Of a stretch of DNA of 64,000 nucleotides, positions 9,929 to 18,405 are shown piece after piece (the first letter of the stretch is position 1; the number at the start of each line of letters is the position of its first letter). The notes below the pieces were generated by a model, which saw only the letters and a program-made list of their open reading frames with translations, did not search any database and was not told the DNA's origin. Made by a program: the position numbers and the translations under genes. Source of the DNA: Gammaproteobacteria bacterium (lineage in GTDB: Bacteria > Pseudomonadota > Gammaproteobacteria > Steroidobacterales > Steroidobacteraceae); the NCBI GenBank assembly GCA_025359205.1, contig JANYHD010000021.1, positions 1 through 64,000 on the forward strand, read 5' to 3'.

Positions 9929-11584
9929 TCAGCGCTGCTGGCTCTGCCAGTTCTCTGCTGCGTAGTACGGCGCGGCAGAGGGTGCCAGCGGCGGCCGGCC
10001 GAGGATCGCATCGGCCAGCTTTTCCGCCAGCATGATGGTCGGCGCGTTCAAATTGCCCGTGGTGATCGACGGCATGATGGACGCATCCACCACGCGGAGC
10101 CGCTCGACGCCGATGACGCGCCCCTGCGGGTCCACTACAGAACGAGGATCATCGGGCGCGCCCATGCGGCAACTGCAGGACGGATGGTATGCCGTTTCGC
10201 ATTTCTGGCGGACGAACGCGTCGATCTGTTCGTCGGTCTGCACTTGCGCGCCCGGTTGCATTTCCCGGCCCCGGTAGCGATCAAAAGCTGGCTGTGCGAA
10301 CAGCTCACGCGTCAGACGCATGCAGGCGCGCATTTCCTCCCAATCTTCCGGCTGGCTCATGTAGTTGAAGAAGATACGCGGGTGATCCTCGATTCGCGGC
10401 GAACGCAGCCGCACCCAGCCGCGGCTCTGCGAGCGCATCGGGCCGATATGCGCCTGGAAACCATGCTCCTTCGCCAGCGTTGAGCCGTCGTAAGTCACTG
10501 CCATGGGCAGGAAGTGGTACTGCAGGTTCGGGTAGCGAATGCCGGCACGGCTGCGGATGAAGCCGCCGCTCTCGAAGTGATTGCTCGCGCCCAGCCCGTC
10601 GTGGCGCAGGAGCCAGCGCATGCCGATGAACAGGCGGCTCAGCGGACTGAGGGCCGAGTACAGTGTGATGGGTTCCTTGCAGGCCACCTGGAAATAGAAC
10701 TCCAGGTGATCCTGCAGGTTCTCACCGACTCCCATGAGCGGTTGTACGACGCCGATGCCCTGCTCCCGCAGTTCTTCCGGGGGGCCGACGCCCGAGAGCT
10801 TGAGCAACTGGGGCGAGCCGATGCTGCCGGCGGACAGGATCACTTCACGCCTCGCCCGGACGCTGTGCTCACGTCCACCGAGACGATAGCGGACGCCGCT
10901 CGCCAGCCGGCCCTCGAACTCGATCCGGGTCACCAGTGCGTTTGCTCGTACTGCAAGGTTGGGGCGGCGCATGGCCGGGCGCAGGTAGGCATTGGCGGTG
11001 CTCGAGCGGCGGCCATTGCCAACCGTCATATCGAACCGCCCGAAGCCTTCCTGCTGGCCGCCGTTCAGGTCGTCCGAACGCGGGTAACCGGCCTGCTGCG
11101 CGGCCTGCAGGAAGACCGCGTGCAAAGGGTTGCGCAGCGTGCCGTAGGAAGTCTGGAGCTTGCCGGAATCGCCGCGGTACTCGCTGCCGCCTTCGGCGCG
11201 ATGCTCGGCACGTTTGAAGTACGGCAGCACTTCACCGTAGCTCCAGCCCGCCGCACCCTCACTCGTCCAGCGCTCGAAATCCATCGGGTTACCGCGCACG
11301 TAGACCATGCCGTTGATGGACGAGGAGCCGCCGAGCACCTTGCCGCGCGGAGTCACCATGCGCCGCCCGCCCAGGTGCGGCTCGGGTTCGCTCTGGTAGC
11401 CCCAGTTGTAGCGCGGCATGTTCATCGGAATGGACAGCGCCGTGGGCATCTGTATGAAAATTGAGCGATCGGAGCCCCCGTACTCGAGCACCAGCGCAGT
11501 ATGCTGCCCGTCTTCTGTCAGCCGGTCAGCGAGCACGCAGCCGGCCGAACCGGCGCCAATGATGACGTAGTCAAATTCTTCCAC
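9929..11584 (-). CDS. betA: Choline dehydrogenase (GMC oxidoreductase)
   Basis: FAD-dependent GMC-family enzyme, probably oxidising choline to betaine aldehyde at the membrane. The GTG start at 11584 gives 551 residues (E. coli BetA has 556) beginning VEEFDYVIIGAGSAGC, the N-terminal ADP-binding loop. The family's second signature (SAGSIGSPQLL) is present, as is the C-terminal HPSCSCRMG with the catalytic His, followed by the NLNAPTIMLAEKLAD end. The open frame extends upstream into betB, and the start is not fixed by a strong ribosome-binding site. It lies 28 nt downstream of betB on the same strand. Other GMC alcohol dehydrogenases look similar, but the betB neighbour and choline transporter support choline. 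Confidence 0.88.
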   Translation of the reverse strand: MEEFDYVIIGAGSAGCVLADRLTEDGQHTALVLEYGGSDRSIFIQMPTALSIPMNMPRYNWGYQSEPEPHLGGRRMVTPRGKVLGGSSSINGMVYVRGNPMDFERWTSEGAAGWSYGEVLPYFKRAEHRAEGGSEYRGDSGKLQTSYGTLRNPLHAVFLQAAQQAGYPRSDDLNGGQQEGFGRFDMTVGNGRRSSTANAYLRPAMRRPNLAVRANALVTRIEFEGRLASGVRYRLGGREHSVRARREVILSAGSIGSPQLLKLSGVGPPEELREQGIGVVQPLMGVGENLQDHLEFYFQVACKEPITLYSALSPLSRLFIGMRWLLRHDGLGASNHFESGGFIRSRAGIRYPNLQYHFLPMAVTYDGSTLAKEHGFQAHIGPMRSQSRGWVRLRSPRIEDHPRIFFNYMSQPEDWEEMRACMRLTRELFAQPAFDRYRGREMQPGAQVQTDEQIDAFVRQKCETAYHPSCSCRMGAPDDPRSVVDPQGRVIGVERLRVVDASIMPSITTGNLNAPTIMLAEKLADAILGRPPLAPSAAPYYAAENWQSQQR

Positions 11585-11612
11585 GGTGTACTCGCTGCGG
11601 TTCGCCTTGGTG

Positions 11613-13088
11613 CTAGTAGGGCGCGTCGATGTCGCGCATGGCGACATAGACGCTCTTGAGCTGGGTGTAATGCTCGATGGCCGCACGGCCATTCTCGCGC
11701 CCGAAGCCCGAGTATTTCACGCCGCCGAACGGCAACTCGATGGGCGTGATGTTGTAGTGGTTGATCCAGCAGGTGCCGGCCTGGAGCTGCGCGATCACGC
11801 GGTGTGCGCGGGTCAGATCGCGGGTGAACACGGCGGCCGACAGGCCGAATTCGGTGGCATTGGCCCGCTGCACAGCCTCGGCCTCTGCGTCGAACTGCAG
11901 CACGGTCATGACCGGGCCGAAAATCTCCTCGCGCACGATGCCCATTTCGTCATCGCAACGATCGAACACGGTAGGCGCCACGAACCAGCCTTTGGCGAGC
12001 GCGCCGTCAGTGACACGATGACCTCCGGTGAGCACACGGGCGCCGCCATTGCGCCCCTGCTCGATGTAACCGAGGACCTTGTGCATGTGCGCTTCGGAAA
12101 TCAGTGCGCCGACCTGGGTCGCCGGGTCGAGCGGATCGCCAATGCGCATGGAGCGCACACGCGGCAGGAGCCGCGCCAGAAAAGCCTTCATCACTGAGCG
12201 GTGCACGAACACGCGCGTCCCGTTCGAACACACTTCGCCCGCCGAGTAGAAATTTCCGAGCAGCGCGCCTGACACGGCGTTGTCGAGATCGGCGTCGCCG
12301 AATACCAGGATCGGCGATTTGCCGCCCAGCTCCAGCGTCACCATCTTGAGCGTCGAGGCGGCATCGCTCATCACCGCCTGGCCGGTGGTCACAGAGCCGG
12401 TGAGCGAGACCTTGCGCACCTGCGGATGGCGGCCGAGAAGCCGTCCCGTCTCCGCCGGCCCCTGCAGCACCTGGAACAGACCCTTGGGGAGCCCTGCCGC
12501 GGCGTAGACCTCCGAGAGCTTGCGCGCGGTCAACGGCGTGAGGTCGGCGGGCTTGAACAGCATCGCGTTGCCGCAGGCGAGCGCTGGTGCGGATTTCCAG
12601 CAGGCGATCTGCAGCGGGTAATTCCAGGCGCCGATTCCGGCCACGACGCCAAGGGGCTCACGGCGGGTATAGCCAAAGGCGGCCGCACCGAGGTCAATGT
12701 GTTCGCCGGCGATGGTCGGCGCCACGCCGGCGAAATATTCCAGGCAATCGGCACCCGAGACGACATCGACCACGCGCGTTTCCTGGATGGGCTTGCCGGT
12801 ATCCCGGGTTTCGAGTTCGGCCAGCTCGTCATTGCGCGCACGCAGCAGGTCGGCCGCACGCCGCAGCACACGGCCACGTTCAGTGCCGCTCAGCGCCGCC
12901 CAGGCAGGCTGCGCCGCCCGCGCCGCGCGTACCGCCGCGTCTACCTCGGCGGCGCCATCGATGCGCAGCGTGGCCAGCACCTCGCCGGTGGCCGGATTGC
13001 GTGTGCTGAAACGGTCGGCGGTGGCCCCGGCGACCGGGCGCTGTCGGGCGGCTGCGCGCTGCCGAGTGGGTATTGGAGTCTTTTTCAA
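11613..13088 (-). CDS. betB: Betaine aldehyde dehydrogenase
   Basis: NAD(P)-dependent aldehyde dehydrogenase converting betaine aldehyde to glycine betaine. A TTG start at 13088 with AGGA about 9 nt upstream gives 491 residues, the usual BetB length (490); a GTG at 13130 would add 14 residues without a good ribosome-binding site. The glycine motif LTGSVTTG, the LELGGKSP glutamate motif and the [11 protein letters not shown] catalytic cysteine are all present in order. [16 protein letters not shown] is typical of BetB. It is divergent from the choline transporter and upstream of betA. No betI repressor is present in this window. Confidence 0.92.
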   Translation of the reverse strand: MKKTPIPTRQRAAARQRPVAGATADRFSTRNPATGEVLATLRIDGAAEVDAAVRAARAAQPAWAALSGTERGRVLRRAADLLRARNDELAELETRDTGKPIQETRVVDVVSGADCLEYFAGVAPTIAGEHIDLGAAAFGYTRREPLGVVAGIGAWNYPLQIACWKSAPALACGNAMLFKPADLTPLTARKLSEVYAAAGLPKGLFQVLQGPAETGRLLGRHPQVRKVSLTGSVTTGQAVMSDAASTLKMVTLELGGKSPILVFGDADLDNAVSGALLGNFYSAGEVCSNGTRVFVHRSVMKAFLARLLPRVRSMRIGDPLDPATQVGALISEAHMHKVLGYIEQGRNGGARVLTGGHRVTDGALAKGWFVAPTVFDRCDDEMGIVREEIFGPVMTVLQFDAEAEAVQRANATEFGLSAAVFTRDLTRAHRVIAQLQAGTCWINHYNITPIELPFGGVKYSGFGRENGRAAIEHYTQLKSVYVAMRDIDAPY

Positions 13089-13208
13089 GGCCGTGTTCCT
13101 GGCGAGGTTCAGCGCGGACCAGCGCGGCACAGGATCAACTCGCGTTCAATCTGTGTCAGAATCCCATCATGCCGACCTGAAGAAGCGGCGGTCAAGAGCG
13201 GAGCGCCC

Positions 13209-15083
13209 ATGGAGCCCAATTTGATCGATCCCGGTCGAACCCGTTGCAGACGCCGGCCCCGTGCCGGCCTGTGCAGCCTGATCGTCGGCTGCGCACTTAC
13301 GGTGCTGGCGCTGCCGGCTGCGGCGCAGACGGTGGACAACGCCACGACCACAGAGCCAGGGAGCTGCCAGACAGTACGTCTCTCGGACATCGGCTGGACC
13401 GATGTCACCTCGACGACAGCCGTGTTCGCGAGCCTGCTGCAGCAGCTCGGCTATCAGCCGAAGATCACGGTGCTGTCCGTGCCCGTGACCTTTGCCGCGA
13501 TGAAGAACAGGGACATCGACGTGTTTCTCGGCAACTGGATGCCCTCGCAGGAGGGCGATCGCAAGCCGTACACAGCCGACGGCTCAGTCGATGTGGTGCG
13601 CGCCAATCTGGTCAACGCCAAGTACACGCTCGCGGTGCCCGCCTACGCCCACGCCGCGGGCCTGCACGATTTCGCCGACATTGGTCGCTTCGGCTCGCAG
13701 CTCAACCACACGATCTACGGCATCGAACCCGGGAACGACGGCAACACGCACATTCTGCAGATCATCAAGCAGAACGCCTTCGGCCTTGGAAATTTCAAGC
13801 TGGTGGAATCGAGCGAGCAGGGCATGCTCGCCGAGGTCGAACGCGCTTATCGAGAACAGAAGCCGATCGTGTTCCTGGGGTGGGAACCGCACCCCATGAA
13901 CATGCGTTTCGAAATGCGTTATCTGACTGGCGGAGACGCATTCTTCGGCCCCGACTTTGGCGCCGCCACGATTTACACCACCACGCGCGTCGGATACAGC
14001 GCCCAGTGCCCCAACCTGGGCCGCCTGCTGAAGAATCTCCAGTTCACGCTGAGCGGCGAGAGCGAGATGATGAACGCCATCCTGAATCTCCATCAACAGC
14101 CGGACGTGGCAGCCCGCGCGTGGCTCAAGAGCCACGCCACGCTGGTCGCTAACTGGCTCGATGGCGTGCGCAGTTTCGACGGCCAGCCGGCGCTGCTCGC
14201 GCTGCAGGGCACGCCCGGTGTGGCCGCCGGACATTCCTTTGAGCGCTGGGTCACCGCGCACAAGATCCCGCTGGGCGACTCGGTCGCCGTGGGCATCGAG
14301 TACATCAAGGCCCACGGCATGGGCTTCTTCAACGCCGTGGCCAGCGGGATCCGCGGCAGCGTCAGCGGCGTGCTGGCGTTGTTGGTGGCCATCCCCGCAG
14401 CGGTGCTGATCGCCGGGCTCGCGGGCCTGGCCTGGTTTCTGCGCCGCTCCTTCAAGCTGGCACTGTTCGTCGCTGCGGCGCTGCTGTTCATCATGAACCA
14501 GGGCTACTGGCTCGCGACGCTCGAGACGCTCTCGCTGGTGCTGGTCGCCGCGATACTTTCCACGTTCATTGGCGTGCCCATTGGCATCGCCGCCGCGCAC
14601 CGCCCGCGCCTGTTCCAGGCGCTGCGACCGGTGCTCGACCTGATGCAGACGCTCCCGACCTTCGTGTACCTGATTCCAACCCTGGTGCTATTTGGCCTCG
14701 GCGTCGTGCCGGGGCTGATCTCGACGATCATCTTCGCGCTGCCTGCGCCGATCCGCCTGACACACCTGGGCATTTCTTCGGTTCCGCAATCGCTCCGTGA
14801 AGCTGGGGAAGCTTTTGGCGCCACGCCCATGCAACTGCTATGGAAAGTTGAACTGCCGAGCGCCGCGCCCACGATCATCGCGGGCATCACCCAGTGCATC
14901 ATGCTCAGCCTGTCCATGGTCGTCATCGCCGCACTGGTCGGCGCGGGCGGTCTTGGCGTTCCCGTGGTCCGGGCACTCAACACGGTGCAGGTCGGCATGG
15001 GGTTCGAGGCCGGGTTCGCGATCGTGCTGCTGGCGATCATTCTCGATCGCATGAGCCGGCCGGCGGACAAGGAGCGCACATGA
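13209..15083 (+). CDS. Choline/betaine ABC transporter, substrate-binding protein fused to permease
   Basis: A single 624-residue polypeptide combines a periplasmic quaternary-amine-binding domain and a membrane permease. The ATG at 13209 has GGAG about 6 nt upstream. Signal peptide about 1-38 (LPAAAQ cleavage). The binding domain (about 40-330) contains DVFLGNWMP, a segment typical of choline-binding ChoX proteins whose Trp lines the aromatic box. After a linker at about 330-370, several transmembrane helices follow with the binding-protein-dependent transport (EAA-like) segment around LREAGEAFGATPMQLLWKVE. In most relatives these are separate genes (choX, choW). It is translationally coupled to the ATPase (ATGA overlap at 15080) and divergent from betB. 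Confidence 0.9.
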   Translation: MEPNLIDPGRTRCRRRPRAGLCSLIVGCALTVLALPAAAQTVDNATTTEPGSCQTVRLSDIGWTDVTSTTAVFASLLQQLGYQPKITVLSVPVTFAAMKNRDIDVFLGNWMPSQEGDRKPYTADGSVDVVRANLVNAKYTLAVPAYAHAAGLHDFADIGRFGSQLNHTIYGIEPGNDGNTHILQIIKQNAFGLGNFKLVESSEQGMLAEVERAYREQKPIVFLGWEPHPMNMRFEMRYLTGGDAFFGPDFGAATIYTTTRVGYSAQCPNLGRLLKNLQFTLSGESEMMNAILNLHQQPDVAARAWLKSHATLVANWLDGVRSFDGQPALLALQGTPGVAAGHSFERWVTAHKIPLGDSVAVGIEYIKAHGMGFFNAVASGIRGSVSGVLALLVAIPAAVLIAGLAGLAWFLRRSFKLALFVAAALLFIMNQGYWLATLETLSLVLVAAILSTFIGVPIGIAAAHRPRLFQALRPVLDLMQTLPTFVYLIPTLVLFGLGVVPGLISTIIFALPAPIRLTHLGISSVPQSLREAGEAFGATPMQLLWKVELPSAAPTIIAGITQCIMLSLSMVVIAALVGAGGLGVPVVRALNTVQVGMGFEAGFAIVLLAIILDRMSRPADKERT

Positions 15084-16333
15084 GTCCCAGCGCCCTGGAG
15101 TTCCAGCACGTCGACATCCTTTTCACCCGCGAAGAGGGCCGCAAGGGCCGCAACGCGCTGCGCCTCGCCACGGAGGCTCTCGATGCCGGCGGCGCGCGCG
15201 CGCAGATCGCCGAGCAGTTCGGAGTCGTGGTGGGCGTGGCCGACGCGACGCTGCGTGTCGAGAGTGGCCATATTTCCGTGCTCATGGGCCTGTCGGGCTC
15301 CGGGAAATCCACGTTGCTGCGCGCGGCGAACGGACTCAACAAGGTGACGCGTGGGCGCGTGCTGGTGCGCGATGGTGAGTCCCAGGCGGACGTGGCCACC
15401 TGCACTCCAGCCGATCTGCGTCGCCTGCGTCGCGAGCGCATCGCCATGGTTTTCCAGCAGTTTGGTCTCCTGCCGTGGCGCACGGTGCGCGACAACGTGG
15501 GCCTGGGCCTGGAACTGCGCGGCGAGCCGGCAGCACGCCGTAAACAGATCGTCGATGAAAAGCTCGAACTGGTCGGACTGTCGCAGTGGGCGGGGCGCTA
15601 CGTCAGCGAATTGTCAGGCGGCATGCAGCAGCGCGTCGGGCTGGCGCGCGCCTTCGCCACCGACGCCGATATTCTGCTCATGGACGAACCCTTCTCGGCG
15701 CTCGATCCGTTGATCCGCACGAAACTTCAGGATGAGCTGCTGGCGCTCCAGGCGCGCGTCAAGAAGACCATCCTGTTCGTCAGTCATGACCTCGACGAGG
15801 CCTTGCGGCTTGGCAACCAGATCTCGGTGCTGGAAGGCGGGCGCATCCTGCAGACCGGCAGCGTGCAGGACATCGTGCTCCATCCGGCCCATGCCCGCGT
15901 GGCGGAATTCGTGCAACACATGAATCCGCTGCAGGTACTGACCGGCGACATGATCATGCGGCACCGCGATGAAATGGCGCCGACGGGCGTCGGCAGCAAC
16001 CATGGCCTGCAGGTCGACGCCGCGGGCCGCTACCTGGTGTCGCTGGACACGTCTGGCCGGGCGGTCAGTGCCCGTCTCGACGGCCAGCCACTCGCACTTT
16101 GCGCCGTGAACGATGCGGAACCGCGGCCCGGATTGGCCGGGATCCGCCTCGCTCCGGCCGCCATGGCGCTGCAGCAGATCATCGAGCTGTGTTCGGGCAG
16201 CGGTCATCCGGTGCTGTTGCAGCAGGACGGGCAATTATGCGGCGCCTGTGGCGAGGCGGAAATCCTGCGTGCCCTGGCCGGGTCGCTCGGTGCCAGCGTG
16301 GTCTCCGGCGACGGGGAGTCCAGCGCGGCCTAG
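15080..16333 (+). CDS. Choline/glycine betaine ABC transporter, ATP-binding protein
   Basis: ProV/OpuAA/ChoV-type ATPase of 417 residues. Walker A GLSGSGKST is at 70-78, the ABC signature LSGGMQQR at 178-185, Walker B ILLMDEP at 198-204, and the switch His lies in FVSHDLDEA. The N-terminal extension before the Walker A is typical of the ProV class. The C-terminal part (about 280-417) is a CBS-like regulatory region with poor conservation. The start overlaps the permease stop in ATGA. Confidence 0.92.
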   Translation: MSPSALEFQHVDILFTREEGRKGRNALRLATEALDAGGARAQIAEQFGVVVGVADATLRVESGHISVLMGLSGSGKSTLLRAANGLNKVTRGRVLVRDGESQADVATCTPADLRRLRRERIAMVFQQFGLLPWRTVRDNVGLGLELRGEPAARRKQIVDEKLELVGLSQWAGRYVSELSGGMQQRVGLARAFATDADILLMDEPFSALDPLIRTKLQDELLALQARVKKTILFVSHDLDEALRLGNQISVLEGGRILQTGSVQDIVLHPAHARVAEFVQHMNPLQVLTGDMIMRHRDEMAPTGVGSNHGLQVDAAGRYLVSLDTSGRAVSARLDGQPLALCAVNDAEPRPGLAGIRLAPAAMALQQIIELCSGSGHPVLLQQDGQLCGACGEAEILRALAGSLGASVVSGDGESSAA

Positions 16334-16429
16334 AGATGCCGCGCCTGCACAAGTCAGTGCCGCAATCGGATCAGTCCGGGATGCGCACGGCTACCATACT
16401 CATCATCGTTTCGGGCCGGAGTAGACCCT

Positions 16430-17998
16430 ATGGACGAACAACCTGCCGGGGCCGCCAAGGGTCGCCGTCCCAGCGGCCGCGACGCCAAGCGCGCCGCCCG
16501 CACCGCCCGCGCCCATAACTTCGTGCCTTACATTACCCGCAGGATCCCCTACTACGAAGTGGTGGGGAGCGACGGGTTGGAACTGCTGGAATACAACGCC
16601 GACACGATCCTTGAGGAGATCGGCATTGATTTTCGCGACGACCCCGAGGCGTTGTCGCTGTTCAAGGCCGCCGGCGCCGATGTGCAGGGCGAGCGCGTGC
16701 ACTTTCCGCGGGGCATGTGCCGCAAGCTCGTGCAGGCCACTGCACCCCGGGAATTTACCCAGTACGCTCGCAATAGCGCGCACAACGTCGTCATCGGCGG
16801 TGGCAACACGGTGTTCGCCCCTGCCTACGGGTCGCCTTTTATCCGCAGCCTCGATGAAGGCCGCCGCTACGCGCGCATCGAGGATTTCCGCAACTTCGTC
16901 AAGCTCGCCTACATGTCCACCGCGTTGCATCACTCAGGCGGCACGATCTGCGAGCCGGTCGACCTGCCGGTCAACAAGCGGCACTTCGACATGGTCTACA
17001 GCCACATCAAGTACAGCGACAAGCCGTTCATGGGCTCAGTCACGCAGCCGGAGCGCGCGCGCGATACGATCGAGATGGCGAAAATCCTGTTCGGCGCGGA
17101 CGCGACCGATCCGGCCACCGGGCGCATGCGCACCGTGACCATCAGCCTGATCAATGCCAATTCGCCGCTGACCTTCGATGCCACCATGCTGGGTGCCCTC
17201 AAGGAATACGCCCGCGCCAACCAGGCCACGATCGTCACGCCTTTCATCCTGGCCGGCGCGATGTCGCCCGTGACCGTCGCGGGCACGGTGGCCCAGACAC
17301 TGGCCGAGTCGCTGGCTGGCATGACGCTCACGCAACTGGTCAATCCCGGCGCGCCCGTGGTGTTGGGCAGCTTCGCCTCGTCGCTGTCGATGCAGTCGGG
17401 CGCACCCACCTTCGGCACGCCCGAACCCGCGCTGGTCCTGTACACCATGGCTGCACTGGCGCGGCGCCTGGGCGTCCCGTTCCGCTCCGGCGGCGGCTTG
17501 TGCGGCTCGAAGATTGCCGACGCGCAGGCCGCCTTTGAATCTGCCAACACGCTGCTGCCCACCTGCCTGGCCGGCGTCAATTTCGTGCTGCACACCGCCG
17601 GCTGGCTCGAAGGCGGGCTGTCGATGGGCTACGAGAAATTCATGATGGACGCGGACCAGGCCGCGATGATGCACACCCTGCTCGCCGGCATCGACCTGTC
17701 GGAAAATGGCCAGGCGCTCGATGCCGTGCGCGAAGTCGGGCCCGGCAAGCACTTCCTCGGTTGTGCGCACACTCAGGCAAACTTTGAGAACGCGTTCTAT
17801 CGCTCGCCACTCGCCGACAACAACAGCTTCGAGCAGTGGGAGGCGGAAGGCGCCAACGACATGAACAAGCGCGCCAATGCCCAATGGAAGAAGCAGCTCG
17901 CCGAATACGAGGCCCCGCCACTCGACGCGGCGATTGACGAGGCGCTGCTCGATTACATGAACCGCCGCAAGGCTTCGTTCGCGGATTCAAACATCTAG
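16430..17998 (+). CDS. mtgB: MttB-superfamily methyltransferase, non-pyrrolysine, probably glycine betaine:corrinoid
   Basis: Corrinoid methyltransferase of the trimethylamine methyltransferase (MttB) superfamily, 522 residues. It reads through from ATG to stop with no in-frame UAG, so it belongs to the non-pyrrolysine branch, whose characterised member MtgB demethylates glycine betaine to dimethylglycine, moving the methyl to Co(I) of a corrinoid protein. The basic N-terminal 30 residues (RRPSGRDAKRAARTAR) precede the TIM-barrel core; HHSGGTICEPVDLP and FGTPEPAL are typical of the superfamily. It follows the choline transporter by 96 nt on the same strand and is convergent with the operon encoding its corrinoid partner. 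Substrate assignment is by family and context; proline betaine or carnitine are alternatives. Confidence 0.82.
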   Translation: MDEQPAGAAKGRRPSGRDAKRAARTARAHNFVPYITRRIPYYEVVGSDGLELLEYNADTILEEIGIDFRDDPEALSLFKAAGADVQGERVHFPRGMCRKLVQATAPREFTQYARNSAHNVVIGGGNTVFAPAYGSPFIRSLDEGRRYARIEDFRNFVKLAYMSTALHHSGGTICEPVDLPVNKRHFDMVYSHIKYSDKPFMGSVTQPERARDTIEMAKILFGADATDPATGRMRTVTISLINANSPLTFDATMLGALKEYARANQATIVTPFILAGAMSPVTVAGTVAQTLAESLAGMTLTQLVNPGAPVVLGSFASSLSMQSGAPTFGTPEPALVLYTMAALARRLGVPFRSGGGLCGSKIADAQAAFESANTLLPTCLAGVNFVLHTAGWLEGGLSMGYEKFMMDADQAAMMHTLLAGIDLSENGQALDAVREVGPGKHFLGCAHTQANFENAFYRSPLADNNSFEQWEAEGANDMNKRANAQWKKQLAEYEAPPLDAAIDEALLDYMNRRKASFADSNI

Positions 17999-18003
17999 GT
18001 CGT

Positions 18004-18405
18004 TCAAGTCCGGGTATCGCCGATCTCGTAGTAGTCCGACTTGTCCGCGACGAAAATGTGCTGCATGACCTTGAGGCCCGTCGGCGTGTCCAGCGTGCCG
18101 GCCATGATGCTGGTCACGTCCGGCTTTGCGCCCAGGGGCCGCCAGAACAGGTTGCCGCCGCAACGGCTGCAGAAGCCGCGTTCCGCCTCGCTTGACGATC
18201 GATACCAGCGCAACGTTGCTGATTCGCGCAGCACCAGATCCGTGGTGCGCGCCTGGGTCGCGGCGACGAAATGCCCGCTGGTGCGCCGGCACTGCGAACA
18301 GTGGCAGGCTATGACGTCGCGCAGCGGCCCGTGGATTTCATAGCGCACGCCGCCGCAAAGGCAAGCGCCGCGGGCCCTGATCCCGTGGTCCGATGGCGTG
18401 CTCAC
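18004..18405 (-). CDS. GFA/CENP-V family zinc protein
   Basis: 133-residue protein of the glutathione-dependent formaldehyde-activating (GFA) family. Zinc cysteines appear as CLCG, CHCSQC and FCSRCGG, the family's spaced set. It starts with GTG, and its first bases overlap the stop of the upstream activator gene (GTGA), so it is the last gene of the corrinoid operon. Some family members have been reported to bind S-(hydroxymethyl)glutathione adducts; a role in handling formaldehyde released during N-demethylation is plausible but inferred. Confidence 0.85.
   Translation of the reverse strand: MSTPSDHGIRARGACLCGGVRYEIHGPLRDVIACHCSQCRRTSGHFVAATQARTTDLVLRESATLRWYRSSSEAERGFCSRCGGNLFWRPLGAKPDVTSIMAGTLDTPTGLKVMQHIFVADKSDYYEIGDTRT

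Noticed and set aside
12426-13208. In-frame upstream extension of the choline transporter gene
   Set aside because: It runs antisense to betB; the ATG at 13209 with its own ribosome-binding site and signal peptide is the natural start.
16430-17998. Possible pyrrolysine (in-frame UAG) in the MttB homologue
   Set aside because: The frame runs uninterrupted over the full family length with no internal TAG.
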